From: an uncultured Nocardioides sp.
GTDB taxonomy: Bacteria; Actinomycetota; Actinomycetes; Propionibacteriales; Nocardioidaceae
Assembly (NCBI RefSeq): GCF_947488515.1
Contig: NZ_CANKZF010000003.1
Location: 645,854-709,853, forward strand
Length of the DNA: 64,000 nt
Direction of reading: 5' to 3'
Under the pieces are notes generated by a model, which was not told the origin of the DNA, ran no database searches, and saw only the letters and a program-made list of their open reading frames with translations. The position numbers and the translations under genes were made by a program. Shown here one piece after another: positions 44,280 through 55,270 of this stretch (position 1 is the stretch's first letter; each line of letters starts with the position of its first letter).

Positions 44280-45088
44280 GCACCACGACCGCCACCGACC
44301 CTGCCGACCTCGGCATCGACCGCGTCGGCCTGGCCGACACCGTCACCCAGACGATGACCCTGGCCTGGCGGGCGACGATGAAGATGCGCCGCAGCATGGA
44401 GGTGATGTTCGACGTCACCATCCAGCCGCTGATCTTCACCGGGATGTTCGCCTACATCTTCGGCGGCGCGATCTCGGGCGACGTCCAGAGCTACCTGCCG
44501 CTGATCATCCCCGGCCTGATCGGCCAGACCGTGCTGACGGCGTGCGTGGCCACCGGCGTCCAGCTCCGCACCGACATGGACACCGGCGTCTTCGACCGGT
44601 TCAAGGTGCTGCCGATCTCGCGCATCGCGCCGCTGGCCGGCCCGATGGTGGCCGACCTGCTGCGCTACTTCATCGCGTCGGTCCTGACCTTCGCCGTCGG
44701 CATCGCGATCGGCTACCGCCCGGGCGGTGGCGTCCCCGGTGTCGCAGCAGCCGTGCTCCTGGCCATGCTGGCGGGCTGGTCGCTGGCCTGGATCTTCACG
44801 CTCTTCGGGATCCTCGGCCGCAACGCCCAGGGCGTGCAGGCGATCTCCCTGCTCGTGATGTTCCCGCTGACGTTCCTGTCCAACGCGTTCGTCCCGACCG
44901 ACACCATGCCCGAGCCGCTCCAGACGTTCGCCGAGCTCAACCCGGTGTCGCTGGTGATCACCGCCCTGCGCGACCTCGCCAACGACGGTGCCGTCACGGC
45001 GGGTGTCGGCTGGGCGCTGCTCGGCTGCACCGTGATCATCGCGATCTTCGCCCCGCTGTCGGTGCGGGCGTTCAACCGGCGGATGTGA
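44276..45088 (+). CDS. ABC-2 type exporter permease (DrrB type)
   Basis: 270-aa membrane protein with six helices. The first, IQPLIFTGMFAYIFGGAI, and the VFDRFKVLPISR loop are typical of ABC-2 permeases. Start codon overlaps the ATPase stop by 4 bp, so the two make one transporter. The 3' end overlaps the convergent AfsR-like gene by 17 bp, leaving no room for a terminator. Substrate unknown; the nearby regulator may control it. Confidence 0.9.
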   Translation: MSTTTATDPADLGIDRVGLADTVTQTMTLAWRATMKMRRSMEVMFDVTIQPLIFTGMFAYIFGGAISGDVQSYLPLIIPGLIGQTVLTACVATGVQLRTDMDTGVFDRFKVLPISRIAPLAGPMVADLLRYFIASVLTFAVGIAIGYRPGGGVPGVAAAVLLAMLAGWSLAWIFTLFGILGRNAQGVQAISLLVMFPLTFLSNAFVPTDTMPEPLQTFAELNPVSLVITALRDLANDGAVTAGVGWALLGCTVIIAIFAPLSVRAFNRRM

Positions 45089-48000
45089 CCTGCCAGGCGC
45101 GCTGCAGGCGGTCCACCGCTGCAGCCGCGCCGGGCACCAGGTCAGGGCCCGGACGGTCGGCCAGCTCCACGACGAGCGGGCCGAGCCGTCCGGGCTCGAC
45201 CGCGTCCGCGAGTGCCACCATCGGTTCCCACGCCATCACCGGGATGCTGCGGTTGTAGGCCCAGCGGTGCGCGACCGCGAGCAGGTGCACGGCGTCCGCA
45301 TGCTGCTCGGCACGCCCGAACCTCAGCACCCACGCGGCCAGCGCCACCAGCAGCATGCCGTTGAGCGGGAGGTCGGTGAACCACAGCGTGCCCTCGGGCG
45401 AGCGGCCGGACGGGCCGGCGACGAGGTCGCGCAGCTCGTCGGCGCGGGCGTCGGGCGAGCTCGTGCCGTAGCGCACCCGGCTGACGAGGGCCGCGGACGC
45501 CGCCAGGGCGACCCACGGCGAGGCGGCCGGTCCCCCACCCGGTACGTCGCCGTCGGTCACCAGGTCGACGACCGCGTCGTAGCGGCGGACCGCGTCCGCG
45601 TGGTGGCCGCGCGCCAGCGCGAGCTCGGCCTGGGCGGTCTGCCACGTCATGATGGCGCCGACCTGAGCGGTCTCGCCGTCCGGCGGGCCGAACCGCTCGA
45701 GCAGGGCCGCCGCCTCGTCGACGTCGCCGTCCAGCAGCGGCGCGATGGCGGTCGCCACCTGGAGGCTGTAGGCGTCGGTCATCGAGTGGATGCGCTCCAG
45801 CAGCGGCCACGCCACCTCCGCGTGGCTCGCCGCCCGGTGGTGGTCGCCGACGGCCATCGCCAGCTGGCCCAGCTCGGCGTGGAGCGAGGCGTGGAGGTAG
45901 GGCGGCAACGGCCCGTCCAGGGCCGCCTCGGCGTACGTCCGCGCGGCGTCCACGTCGCCGTCGTTCTCGGAGACGATCGCCGCCCACATCAGCAGCGCGC
46001 CGGCCACCCCAGGTCTCGACTGGTGCGCGGCGACCTCGGCGAGGCGGGCGGGCGCCGGTCCGTCGACGACGTGGACCGTGTGGGCGATCAGCCCCCACAC
46101 GCCGACGGGCCTGTCCCCCTGCAGGAGGAGGTCGCGCAAGCCACCGAGGTCGGCCCCCGGCATCCAGCTCAGGTGGAGCATCAGGACGCCGGCGGCCTCC
46201 TGGGCGTGCCGTCGCAGGTCAGGCGGCACGTCCCAACCGGAGAGCAGCTCGGTCGCGGCGTCGCAGACGGCGAAGATCCTCGGCTGGTCGCCCGTGACGG
46301 TCCACAGGCTGCCGAGCAGCGCCACGAGTCGCGCGACCGTCTCGCGGTCGCCGGTCCCGAGGGCGTGCCGGAGCACGTCGGTGAGGTTGTTCTGGTCGCG
46401 CACGAGCAGGTCCACGAGCGCGACCTGGTCGTCGGTGACGACGAGGTCCTGGCAGCGCTCGGCCAGGTCGCGGGCCCACCTCCGCTGGGCGCCTGCGGCG
46501 GCCGCCTCATCACCGCTGTGCGCGAGTCGCGCGGCGGCGTACTCGCGGATCGTCTCCAGCGCCCGGAAGCGCGCGGTGCCGCCGTCCTCGGTGACCACCA
46601 GCAAGGACTGCTCGACGAGCGCGTCGACGAGGTCGGAGCCGTCGGCGCCCAGCACCGACACGGCCGTCGCCCGGTCGAAGCCGTCCTGGAACACCGAGAG
46701 CCACGCCAGCGCCCGCTGCTCGTCGGCGCCCAGGAGGTCCCACGACCAGGCGATGACCGCCTCCAGCGTGCGGTGGCGGTCGGGAGTGGTGCGGTCGCGG
46801 CTGCGCAGGGCGGCGAACCGGTCGTCGAGGGCAGCGGCCACCTCCGCGACCGTCATCGTCCGGACGCGGGCGGCCGCGAGCTCGACGGCGAGGGGCAGCC
46901 CGTCGAGCCGCTCGACGACGTCGCGCACCGTGGTGGGCTCGAGCACGGCGTCCGGCCGCGCCGCCGTGGCGCGCTGCACGAACAGCTGCCCGGCGTCGAC
47001 CGCGGAGAGCTGGCTCAGCGGGACCGCGCGCTCGGCCGCCAGCCGCAGCGGCGCCCGGCTGGTGGCCAGCACCTGCAGGTCGCGGGTCGTGGCGAGCAGG
47101 AAGGCCACGAGCGCCGCCACCGGCTCGAGGACGTGCTCGCAGTTGTCGAGGACCAGCAGGGTCGGCCCGGCGTCGAGCTCCTGCGCCAGCCGGCTGCGTA
47201 CGTCGGCCTGCTGGGTCGCGGTGAGCGCCAGCCGGGTCGTCACCGAGCCCCGGACGCCGAGGGCCGCGCCGACCGCGACCACGACGTCGTCGCCAGCGCC
47301 GACGCCGACGAGCTCGACGACGTGCACGCGGGGCAGCATCGACTCGCGCGCCAGCACCTGGGCGATGCTGGTCTTGCCGATGCCTCCGGGACCGAGCACC
47401 GTGACCAGCCGGGCCGCGGAAAGGGCCGAGCGCAGCCGGTCGAGGTCCTGCTCGCGGCCCAGCAGCCCCGTCGCGTCGTACCTCACCCCGGTGCGCACCG
47501 GGTCGTCGGCGGCCAGCAGCTCGGCGTGCATCCGCTGGAGGGCGGCCTCCGGGTCGACGCCGAGCCGCTCGGCCAGGTCGGCCCGGTAGGTCTCGTAGCG
47601 CGCCAGAGCGGTGGCCGGTCCGGCGGTCGCGGCCTCGGCGCGCAGCAGCGCGAGGAGGACCTCGCCGTCGTCGGGGCGCCGCTGGTGCGCGGCCGCCAGG
47701 TCGTCGCGCGCCTCGGCGTGCCGGCCCAGCCGGGCGGCGGCCAGCGCCGCGACCTCCCGCGCGGTCGTACGTCGCTGTTCCGCGGCGTGCCGCAGGTCGC
47801 CGAGCGGTCCGGCTCCGCGGACGCCCACCTCCATCGCCGCGGCCGATGACGCGAGGCGGAAGGCCTCGGTGGCCTCGCCGGAGGCAAGCGCAGCGCGTGC
47901 GGCCGCCAGGTGGGCCGCCTGGAGGCGGGCGTCGACGTCCTCGTCGGCCAGACCGAGCCGGTAGCCGCCCTCGACCCGCTGGACGGCATCCGGCGTGGTC

Positions 48001-48197
48001 GCCGAGCGGGTGCGGGACACCAACACCTGCAGTGCCTTGGCCGGGTGCACGGGCTCCGCGTCGGGCCAGATCTCCCGAACGAGCCGACCGTCGCTCACCC
48101 CCGCCGCCTCGGCGACCAGGACGGCGAGCAGCGCGCCCACCCGCTCGCCGGGCAGCGGCACGCCGTCCCACGAGACCCCGTCGAGCAGGCGCAGCAC
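45072..48197 (-). CDS. AfsR/BTAD-type regulator with NB-ARC-like ATPase and TPR region
   Basis: 1041-aa regulator. N-terminal winged-helix DNA-binding domain (about 1-90, GERVGALLAVLVAEAAGVSDGRLVREIWPDAEPVHPAKALQVLVSRTR), a BTAD domain (about 95-235, ending AERLGVDPEAALQRMHAELL), an ATPase with P-loop GPGGIGKTS and LLVLDNCEHVLEP Walker B, a winged helix, and a long helical TPR-like C-terminus. GTG at 48195-48197, 2 bp after the xerD stop, begins the domain at once. Such SARP-like proteins control secondary metabolism or transport. It may regulate the adjacent ABC exporter, with which it overlaps tail to tail. Confidence 0.85.
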   Translation of the reverse strand: MLRLLDGVSWDGVPLPGERVGALLAVLVAEAAGVSDGRLVREIWPDAEPVHPAKALQVLVSRTRSATTPDAVQRVEGGYRLGLADEDVDARLQAAHLAAARAALASGEATEAFRLASSAAAMEVGVRGAGPLGDLRHAAEQRRTTAREVAALAAARLGRHAEARDDLAAAHQRRPDDGEVLLALLRAEAATAGPATALARYETYRADLAERLGVDPEAALQRMHAELLAADDPVRTGVRYDATGLLGREQDLDRLRSALSAARLVTVLGPGGIGKTSIAQVLARESMLPRVHVVELVGVGAGDDVVVAVGAALGVRGSVTTRLALTATQQADVRSRLAQELDAGPTLLVLDNCEHVLEPVAALVAFLLATTRDLQVLATSRAPLRLAAERAVPLSQLSAVDAGQLFVQRATAARPDAVLEPTTVRDVVERLDGLPLAVELAAARVRTMTVAEVAAALDDRFAALRSRDRTTPDRHRTLEAVIAWSWDLLGADEQRALAWLSVFQDGFDRATAVSVLGADGSDLVDALVEQSLLVVTEDGGTARFRALETIREYAAARLAHSGDEAAAAGAQRRWARDLAERCQDLVVTDDQVALVDLLVRDQNNLTDVLRHALGTGDRETVARLVALLGSLWTVTGDQPRIFAVCDAATELLSGWDVPPDLRRHAQEAAGVLMLHLSWMPGADLGGLRDLLLQGDRPVGVWGLIAHTVHVVDGPAPARLAEVAAHQSRPGVAGALLMWAAIVSENDGDVDAARTYAEAALDGPLPPYLHASLHAELGQLAMAVGDHHRAASHAEVAWPLLERIHSMTDAYSLQVATAIAPLLDGDVDEAAALLERFGPPDGETAQVGAIMTWQTAQAELALARGHHADAVRRYDAVVDLVTDGDVPGGGPAASPWVALAASAALVSRVRYGTSSPDARADELRDLVAGPSGRSPEGTLWFTDLPLNGMLLVALAAWVLRFGRAEQHADAVHLLAVAHRWAYNRSIPVMAWEPMVALADAVEPGRLGPLVVELADRPGPDLVPGAAAAVDRLQRAWQVTSAG

Positions 48198-48199
48198 GA

Positions 48200-49132
48200 C
48201 TACTCCCGGGCCCGCGGGTGGGCGGTGGCGAACACCTCGCGCAGGTTGTCGACCGTGACGAGGGTGTAGACCTGCGTCGTCGTGACGGACGCGTGCCCGA
48301 GGAGCTCTTGGACGACGCGCACGTCGGCGCCTCCGTCGAGCAGGTGGGTGGCGAACGAGTGCCGCAGCGTGTGCGGGGAGACCGACGCGGTCACCCCGGC
48401 ACGATCGGCGGCCTTGACCAGCACCGCCCACGCGCTCTGCCGCGACAACCGGCCACCGCGGGAGTTGAGGAACATCGCCGGGCCGCCCTTGCCGGCACCG
48501 ACCAGCTCGGGTCGCGCACGCGTCAGGTAGGCGGCCACGGCGTCGCGCGCGTAGCCGCCGACGGGCACCAGCCGCTCCTTGCCGCCCTTGCCGCGCAGCA
48601 GCACCGTGCCGTCGACCTGGTCGAGGTCGTCGACGTCGAGCCCGACCGCCTCGGAGATGCGCGCCCCGGTGCCGTAGAGCAGCTCGAGCAGGGCCCGGTC
48701 GCGCAGCGCGAGGACCGTGTCCGGAGCGCCCGCGGCCTCGAGGATCGCCTCGACGTCGGACAGCGGCAGCGCCTTGGGCAGCCGCTTCGCGGGCGTGGGC
48801 GGCTTGACCGCGGCCGCCGGGTCGGCCGTCGCCAGGCCGTCGGAGACGGCGAACTTGTGGAAGCCGCGCACGGCGACGACCGTCCGCGCCGCCGACGTCG
48901 CGCTGAGCGGCGGATGGGCCTCGCTCCCCTCACGCAGGCTGACCAGGAACGCGGCCACCGTGGCCTCGGTGACCGCGTCCAGGTCGTCGATGCCCTGCCC
49001 GGTCAGGAACTCGTCGTACCGGGCCAGGTCACGGCGGTAGGAGCTCAGCGTGTTGACCGCCAGCCCGCGCTCGACCGCCAGGTGGTCGAGGTAGGTGCGG
49101 ACCGCGCGGTCCAGCCTCGCCCCAGAGCTCAC
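48200..49132 (-). CDS. xerD: Tyrosine recombinase XerD
   Basis: 310-aa recombinase that resolves chromosome dimers at dif. Core-binding domain (about 5-90, RTYLDHLAVERGLAVNTLSSYRRDLARY) and catalytic domain with R in GTGARISEAVGL, K in RGKGGKERLVP, HTLRHSFATHLL, LGHASVTTTQVYT. The catalytic set is complete. GTG at 49130-49132 overlaps the ald stop (GTGA). Unlike the integrase at 27101 it has no arm-binding domain and shows host-like composition. Confidence 0.95.
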   Translation of the reverse strand: MSSGARLDRAVRTYLDHLAVERGLAVNTLSSYRRDLARYDEFLTGQGIDDLDAVTEATVAAFLVSLREGSEAHPPLSATSAARTVVAVRGFHKFAVSDGLATADPAAAVKPPTPAKRLPKALPLSDVEAILEAAGAPDTVLALRDRALLELLYGTGARISEAVGLDVDDLDQVDGTVLLRGKGGKERLVPVGGYARDAVAAYLTRARPELVGAGKGGPAMFLNSRGGRLSRQSAWAVLVKAADRAGVTASVSPHTLRHSFATHLLDGGADVRVVQELLGHASVTTTQVYTLVTVDNLREVFATAHPRARE

Positions 49133-50244
49133 CCGAGGACGGTATCGAGATCCACCGACTCGATGCCCACGGCTTCGCCGACCGGCGCGTTGGTGAGCTC
49201 GCCGGCGTGGGTGTTGAGGCCGAGGGCCAGGCTCCTGTCGTCGCGCAGGGCCTGCTGCCAGCCCTTGTCGGCGAGGGCCACGGCGTAGGGCAGCGTCGCG
49301 TTGGTGAGGGCGTACGTCGAGGTGTTCGGCACCGCGCCGGGCATGTTGGCCACGCAGTAGAACACCGAGTCGTGCACTTCGTAGGTCGGGTCGTCGTGCG
49401 TCGTGGCGTGGGAGTCCTCGAAGCAGCCGCCCTGGTCGATGGCGATGTCCACCAGGACCGATCCCGGCTTCATCCGCGAGACCAGGTCGTTGCTCACCAG
49501 CTTGGGCGCCGCGGCGCCCGGGATCAGGACGGCACCGATCACCATGTCGGCCTCCATCACCTGCTGCTCGATGGCGAGCTTGGACGAGGCGAGGCCGTGG
49601 ACCCGGTTGTTGTAGCGCCAGAACGACATCCGCAGCTTGTCGAGGTCGGTGTCGAGGAGCGTCACGTCGGCGCCCATGCCGAGCGCGATGTTCGCGGCGT
49701 TCTGGCCGGACACGCCGGCGCCGATGATGACGACCTTGGCGTTGGCCACGCCGCCGACACCACCCATGAGGACGCCACGGCCGCCGTTGGCCTTGAGCAG
49801 GGAGTGCGCGCCGACCTGCGGTGCGAGGCAGCCGGCGACCTCCGACATCGGGTAGAGCAGCGGCAGCCCGCCCGAGGGCAGCTGGACCGTCTCGTACGCG
49901 ATGCCGGTGACCTTGCGCTGCATCAGCTGCTCGGTCAGCGGCTTGTCGGCGGCGAGGTGGAGGTAGGTGAAGAGGGTCTGCCCCTCCCGCATCCGCTCGT
50001 ACTCCTCGGCGACGGGCTCCTTGACCTTGAGGACCATGTCGGCGGTGCCCCACACGTCGTCGGCGGTGTCGAGCATCGTCGCGCCCGCGGCGGCGTACTC
50101 CTCGTCGGGGATCTGCGATCCCTCGCCGGCGGTCTTCTGCACCACGACCTCGTGACCGTGCTGGACGAGCTCGTGCACGCCGATCGGGGTCAGGGCCACG
50201 CGGTACTCGCGGTTCTTGACTTCCTTGGGTACGCCGACCTTCAT
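49129..50244 (-). CDS. ald: Alanine dehydrogenase
   Basis: 371-aa NAD-dependent enzyme interconverting L-alanine and pyruvate plus ammonia. MKVGVPKEVKNREYRVALTP is the classic N-terminus, K and H active residues lie in the KVKEP and THLHLA-type segment (LFTYLHLAA), and the NAD motif is GAGVSGQNAANIALGMGA. ATG at 50242-50244 is supported by GAGGAGC; the frame runs further up without reason. Last gene before xerD and overlapping it. Confidence 0.95.
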   Translation of the reverse strand: MKVGVPKEVKNREYRVALTPIGVHELVQHGHEVVVQKTAGEGSQIPDEEYAAAGATMLDTADDVWGTADMVLKVKEPVAEEYERMREGQTLFTYLHLAADKPLTEQLMQRKVTGIAYETVQLPSGGLPLLYPMSEVAGCLAPQVGAHSLLKANGGRGVLMGGVGGVANAKVVIIGAGVSGQNAANIALGMGADVTLLDTDLDKLRMSFWRYNNRVHGLASSKLAIEQQVMEADMVIGAVLIPGAAAPKLVSNDLVSRMKPGSVLVDIAIDQGGCFEDSHATTHDDPTYEVHDSVFYCVANMPGAVPNTSTYALTNATLPYAVALADKGWQQALRDDRSLALGLNTHAGELTNAPVGEAVGIESVDLDTVLG

Positions 50245-50324
50245 GCCTTGCTCCTCAGGGACTCGGGGGGCCACCACGGTGTGGCCCGCCTCACAGCGAG
50301 GGCGAGACTACTCCCGGCAGGCCC

Positions 50325-50945
50325 TCACGGAGCGTCGAGGGCCCCGCGGCGCTTGAGCACGTCGTACGCCAGCACCGCCTGCGCCAGCGGCCCCTGGCGC
50401 ACCCGCCCCTCGAGGACGGCCTCGAGCAGGTCGGCCATGGGCACCCAGAAGCGCTCCATCTCGGCCTCCTCGTGCTCCATCTCGAAGTCACCCCGCGGCG
50501 CGTGGGTCAGCCCGCGCGCCAGGAAGATCTCGTGCACCTCGTCGCTGATGCCCGCGCTGGAGAAGGTGCTCAGCAGCAGTCGCCAGTCGGCGGCGTCGAG
50601 CTCGACCTCCTCGCGCAGCTCGCGCCTCGCCGTCTCGACGGCCGGCTCGTCGCCCGCGTCCCGCAGGCCGGCGGGGAGCTCGACGAACTCGTGCCCGCTG
50701 GTGTGGCGGTACTGCCGCAGGCACATCACGCGCTCGTCGTCATCGACCGCGAGCACCACGACCGCGCCGGGGTGCTCCAGGCTGAGCCGGCTGAACTCCT
50801 CGGCGTGCCCGGGCCGGGTGATCCGGTCCTCGCGCAGCGCGACCACCCAGTCGTCGCGGTGCAGGTCCTGGCTCGACACGACCGGCCACGCCATCGGCCG
50901 GTCGGCGAGCTCGTCCGGGCGGTCGTGGGTGCTCGGGTCGGTCAT
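50325..50945 (-). CDS. NUDIX hydrolase (ADP-ribose pyrophosphatase-like)
   Basis: 206-aa protein with a NUDIX box near residues 93-116: GLRDAGDEPAVETARRELRE then EVEL. Compared with the textbook box it has one extra residue before the first Glu and Glu instead of the final Gly, but the REx2EE metal centre is intact. LRQYRHTSGHEFVELPAG matches ADP-ribose pyrophosphatases. In actinomycetes this gene usually lies between pyrG and xerD, as here. ATG at 50943-50945. Confidence 0.87.
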   Translation of the reverse strand: MTDPSTHDRPDELADRPMAWPVVSSQDLHRDDWVVALREDRITRPGHAEEFSRLSLEHPGAVVVLAVDDDERVMCLRQYRHTSGHEFVELPAGLRDAGDEPAVETARRELREEVELDAADWRLLLSTFSSAGISDEVHEIFLARGLTHAPRGDFEMEHEEAEMERFWVPMADLLEAVLEGRVRQGPLAQAVLAYDVLKRRGALDAP

Positions 50946-50990
50946 GCCTCGACGCTAGCCCAGAGGCACATGCGGGTGGACCGGGTGAGT

Positions 50991-50996
50991 TAGGTT
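50991..50996 (+). promoter_or_regulatory. -10 element of pepN, likely leaderless
   Basis: TAGGTT ends 7 nt before the ATG at 51004, so transcription would start at or next to the start codon. There is no ribosome site in the short space, as expected for a leaderless mRNA. No good -35 box is visible. Confidence 0.5.
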
Positions 50997-51003
50997 CGGC
51001 CTC

Positions 51004-53451
51004 ATGACGTTGTCGACCCTCACCAAGCACGAAGCGAAGACCCGGTCGGACCTCCTCGAGGTCCAGCGCTACGACATCGACGTGGACACGACCGGCCTGC
51101 TCGAGGGCGAGGTGTGGCGCTCCACCAGCACCATCGCGTTCACGTGCTCCGAGCCCGGCGCGACCACCTTCGTGGACGTCGCCATGGACGTGGTCCGCGC
51201 GACGCTCAACGGTGCGGACGTCGACGTCACCGCCGCGGCCGACGGTCGCCTGCCGCTCCCCGCGCTCGCGGCCGACAACGTCCTGGTCGTCGAGGCGAGC
51301 ACCACCAACACCGCCACGGGCGAGGGCATCCTGCGCACGGTGGACCCGACCGACAAGCTGGTCTACGTCTGGACCAGCCTCGAGCCCGACGAGGCCCGCC
51401 GCGTGTGGGCCTGCTTCGACCAGCCCGACCTCAAGGCACCCCACCGCTTCGTCGTGACCGCGCCGTCGTCGTGGCTCGTCACCTCCAACGGCGCTCCCGA
51501 GTCGGTCGAGGACGCCGAGACCGACGACGCGCGGGTGTGGACCTTCCCCGACACGCCCCGCCTGTCGACGTACGTCGTCGTGGTCAACGCCGGCCCCTTC
51601 CACGAGGTGCGACAGCAGCACGACGGCTACGACCTGGGCTTCTACTGCCGCCAGTCGCTCGTGCCGATCCTCGAGCGCGACCTCGACGAGATGGTCACCC
51701 TCACGCGGCAGGGACTCGCGTTCTTCGGCGAGCGGTTCGGCTACCCGTTCCCGCAGGAGCGCTACGACCAGGTCTTCGTGCCCAACCTCGGCGGCGCGAT
51801 GGAGAACTGGGGCTGCGTCACCTACGGCGACGGCCAGCTGTTCCGCACTCCCCCGACCCACGCGCAGCGCGCCGTCCGCGCGGAGTTCATCTTCCACGAG
51901 ATGGCGCACATGTGGTTCGGCGACCTCGTGACGATGCAGTGGTGGGACGACCTCTGGCTCAACGAGGCGTTCGCCTCCTGGGCGGCCAACTGGGGCATGG
52001 CGGGGGCGAGCGAGTTCACCGACCAGTGGGCCACCTTCCTCGCCGCCTTCAAGCGCACCGCCTACGAGATGGACATGAGCCCGGCCCGCCACCCCATCCG
52101 CAGCGACGTGCCCGACGTGTCGTCGGCGATGTCGAACTTCGACGCCATCACCTACGTCAAGGGCCAGAGCGTGCTGCACCAGCTCGTCGCCTACATCGGC
52201 GAGGACGCGTTCGTCGAGGGCCTGCGCGACTACTTCAGTCGCTACGCCTTCTCCAACACCCGCCTCGACGACCTGATGGACTGCTACTCGCGGGCCTCGG
52301 GTCGCGACCTGTCCGCCTGGACCAAGGCGTGGCTCGACGAGGCCGGCACCGACGTGATCTCGCTCGTCGACGGCGAGCTCGTCGTGGAGACGACCGACGA
52401 CCAGGAGCCGCGCCCCCACCGCCTCGACGTGGCCGTCTTCGACGCCTCGGGCGACTCCCTCGTCCCGGTCGGCCGCTCCTCGCACGAGGTGACGGGTCCG
52501 CGCACCCCGATCGACCTGCCCGAGGGCGACCTCCGCCTGGTCAACGCCGGCGACTACACGTTCGCCGCCGTCAAGCCGGACCCGACCTCGTTGCGACTGA
52601 TGCTCGAGCGCGTCCAGCAGCTCGACGACCCGCTCGACCGGGCGCTCGTGGCCGCCACCGCCGGCCAGCTGCTGCTGCTCGGCGACGTCGCCCCTCGCGA
52701 CGTGTCGAGCGCGCTCACCCGCGCCCTGTCGACGGAGACCAGCCCGGCGCTCGTGGAGCCCTTCCTGAGCCAGGCGCTCCTGGTCGCCGACCGGTGGGCG
52801 CCGGCCGACGAGTCCCCCGGCCTGCTGGCCGCGTTGGCCGACGCCGTGGTCGGGCTCGTCGACGTGCCCGACGCCCGCCAGGCGGCCCTGCGCACGCTCG
52901 CGGCGTCAGCCTCGACCGACGAGCACTGGTCGGTCCTGCAGGCGGCCGCCGACCGGGCGACCGACCTCGACCTGGCCTGGCGGATGGCCGTGCGCCGCGC
53001 CGAGCTCGGCGACTACGACGAGGACGTCGTACGCCGGCTGCTCGAGTCCGACCCCGACCCGGACGCCGGCATGCGCCGCCTCGGGGTGCTCGCCGCCCGT
53101 CCCGACGTCGAGGCCAAGGAGGAGGTGTGGCGGGCGTTCTTCGTCGACTACGCCGTGCCGGCCAGCCGGGAGACCCTCGCGCTCGGCTCGACGTTCTGGC
53201 GTCCCGGCCAGGCCGAGCTCCTGGCGCCGTTCACGCACCGCTACCTCGAGGAGCTGCACACGCTCAAGGGCGGGCTCCTCAACCAGGGGCTCACCATCCG
53301 CGCGATGTACCCCCTCGGTGCGGGCGACGAGTCGTTCCTCGCTGCCGCCGAGGCCGCGGCCGACGACACCAGCCTGATGGCCTACGCCCGCAACCAGCTC
53401 CGCGCGAACTCGTTCGTCCTCGGCCGGGTCCTGCAGGCCCGCCGCCTCTGA
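51004..53451 (+). CDS. pepN: Aminopeptidase N
   Basis: 815-aa zinc aminopeptidase of family M1 that removes N-terminal residues from peptides in the cytoplasm. GGAMENWGC is the exopeptidase motif that recognises the free N-terminus. FHEMAHMWFGD followed by LWLNEAFASW provides HExxH and the third ligand Glu. A long helical C-terminal domain completes the M1 fold. ATG at 51004, directly behind a -10 box. It is divergent from the NUDIX gene and convergent with pyrG. Confidence 0.95.
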   Translation: MTLSTLTKHEAKTRSDLLEVQRYDIDVDTTGLLEGEVWRSTSTIAFTCSEPGATTFVDVAMDVVRATLNGADVDVTAAADGRLPLPALAADNVLVVEASTTNTATGEGILRTVDPTDKLVYVWTSLEPDEARRVWACFDQPDLKAPHRFVVTAPSSWLVTSNGAPESVEDAETDDARVWTFPDTPRLSTYVVVVNAGPFHEVRQQHDGYDLGFYCRQSLVPILERDLDEMVTLTRQGLAFFGERFGYPFPQERYDQVFVPNLGGAMENWGCVTYGDGQLFRTPPTHAQRAVRAEFIFHEMAHMWFGDLVTMQWWDDLWLNEAFASWAANWGMAGASEFTDQWATFLAAFKRTAYEMDMSPARHPIRSDVPDVSSAMSNFDAITYVKGQSVLHQLVAYIGEDAFVEGLRDYFSRYAFSNTRLDDLMDCYSRASGRDLSAWTKAWLDEAGTDVISLVDGELVVETTDDQEPRPHRLDVAVFDASGDSLVPVGRSSHEVTGPRTPIDLPEGDLRLVNAGDYTFAAVKPDPTSLRLMLERVQQLDDPLDRALVAATAGQLLLLGDVAPRDVSSALTRALSTETSPALVEPFLSQALLVADRWAPADESPGLLAALADAVVGLVDVPDARQAALRTLAASASTDEHWSVLQAAADRATDLDLAWRMAVRRAELGDYDEDVVRRLLESDPDPDAGMRRLGVLAARPDVEAKEEVWRAFFVDYAVPASRETLALGSTFWRPGQAELLAPFTHRYLEELHTLKGGLLNQGLTIRAMYPLGAGDESFLAAAEAAADDTSLMAYARNQLRANSFVLGRVLQARRL

Positions 53452-53470
53452 CGCCCGACCTGCCGCGCTC

Positions 53471-53500
53471 CAGCGATCCCCGGTCAGCCGGGGATCGCTG
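53471..53500 (+). terminator. Terminator of pepN
   Basis: A perfect 13-bp stem (CAGCGATCCCCGG with CCGGGGATCGCTG) and a TCAG loop, 19 bp past the stop. One of the strongest hairpins in the window. Confidence 0.75.
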
Positions 53501-53502
53501 AG

Positions 53503-53550
53503 GTTGTCAGGCCGTGCACGGCCCGACAACGTCGGAGAGAGCCTGACAAC
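53503..53550. repeat. Nested inverted repeats between pepN and pyrG
   Basis: GTTGTCAGGC at 53503-53512 is an exact reverse complement of GCCTGACAAC at 53541-53550. Inside lies a second palindrome, GGCCGTGCACGGCC, whose flank GTTGTC also pairs with GACAAC at 53525-53530. Two alternative hairpins are thus possible. They may terminate pyrG on the minus strand. Confidence 0.6.
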
Positions 53551-53564
53551 GTCCTCGCGGGGCG

Positions 53565-55259
<1,695 letters not shown>

Positions 55260-55270
55260 GGGCTTTTACC

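Noticed and set aside
48200..50053. 617-aa XerD with a large N-terminal extension
   Set aside because: The extension is a shadow of ald; the GTG overlapping the ald stop gives the normal XerD length.
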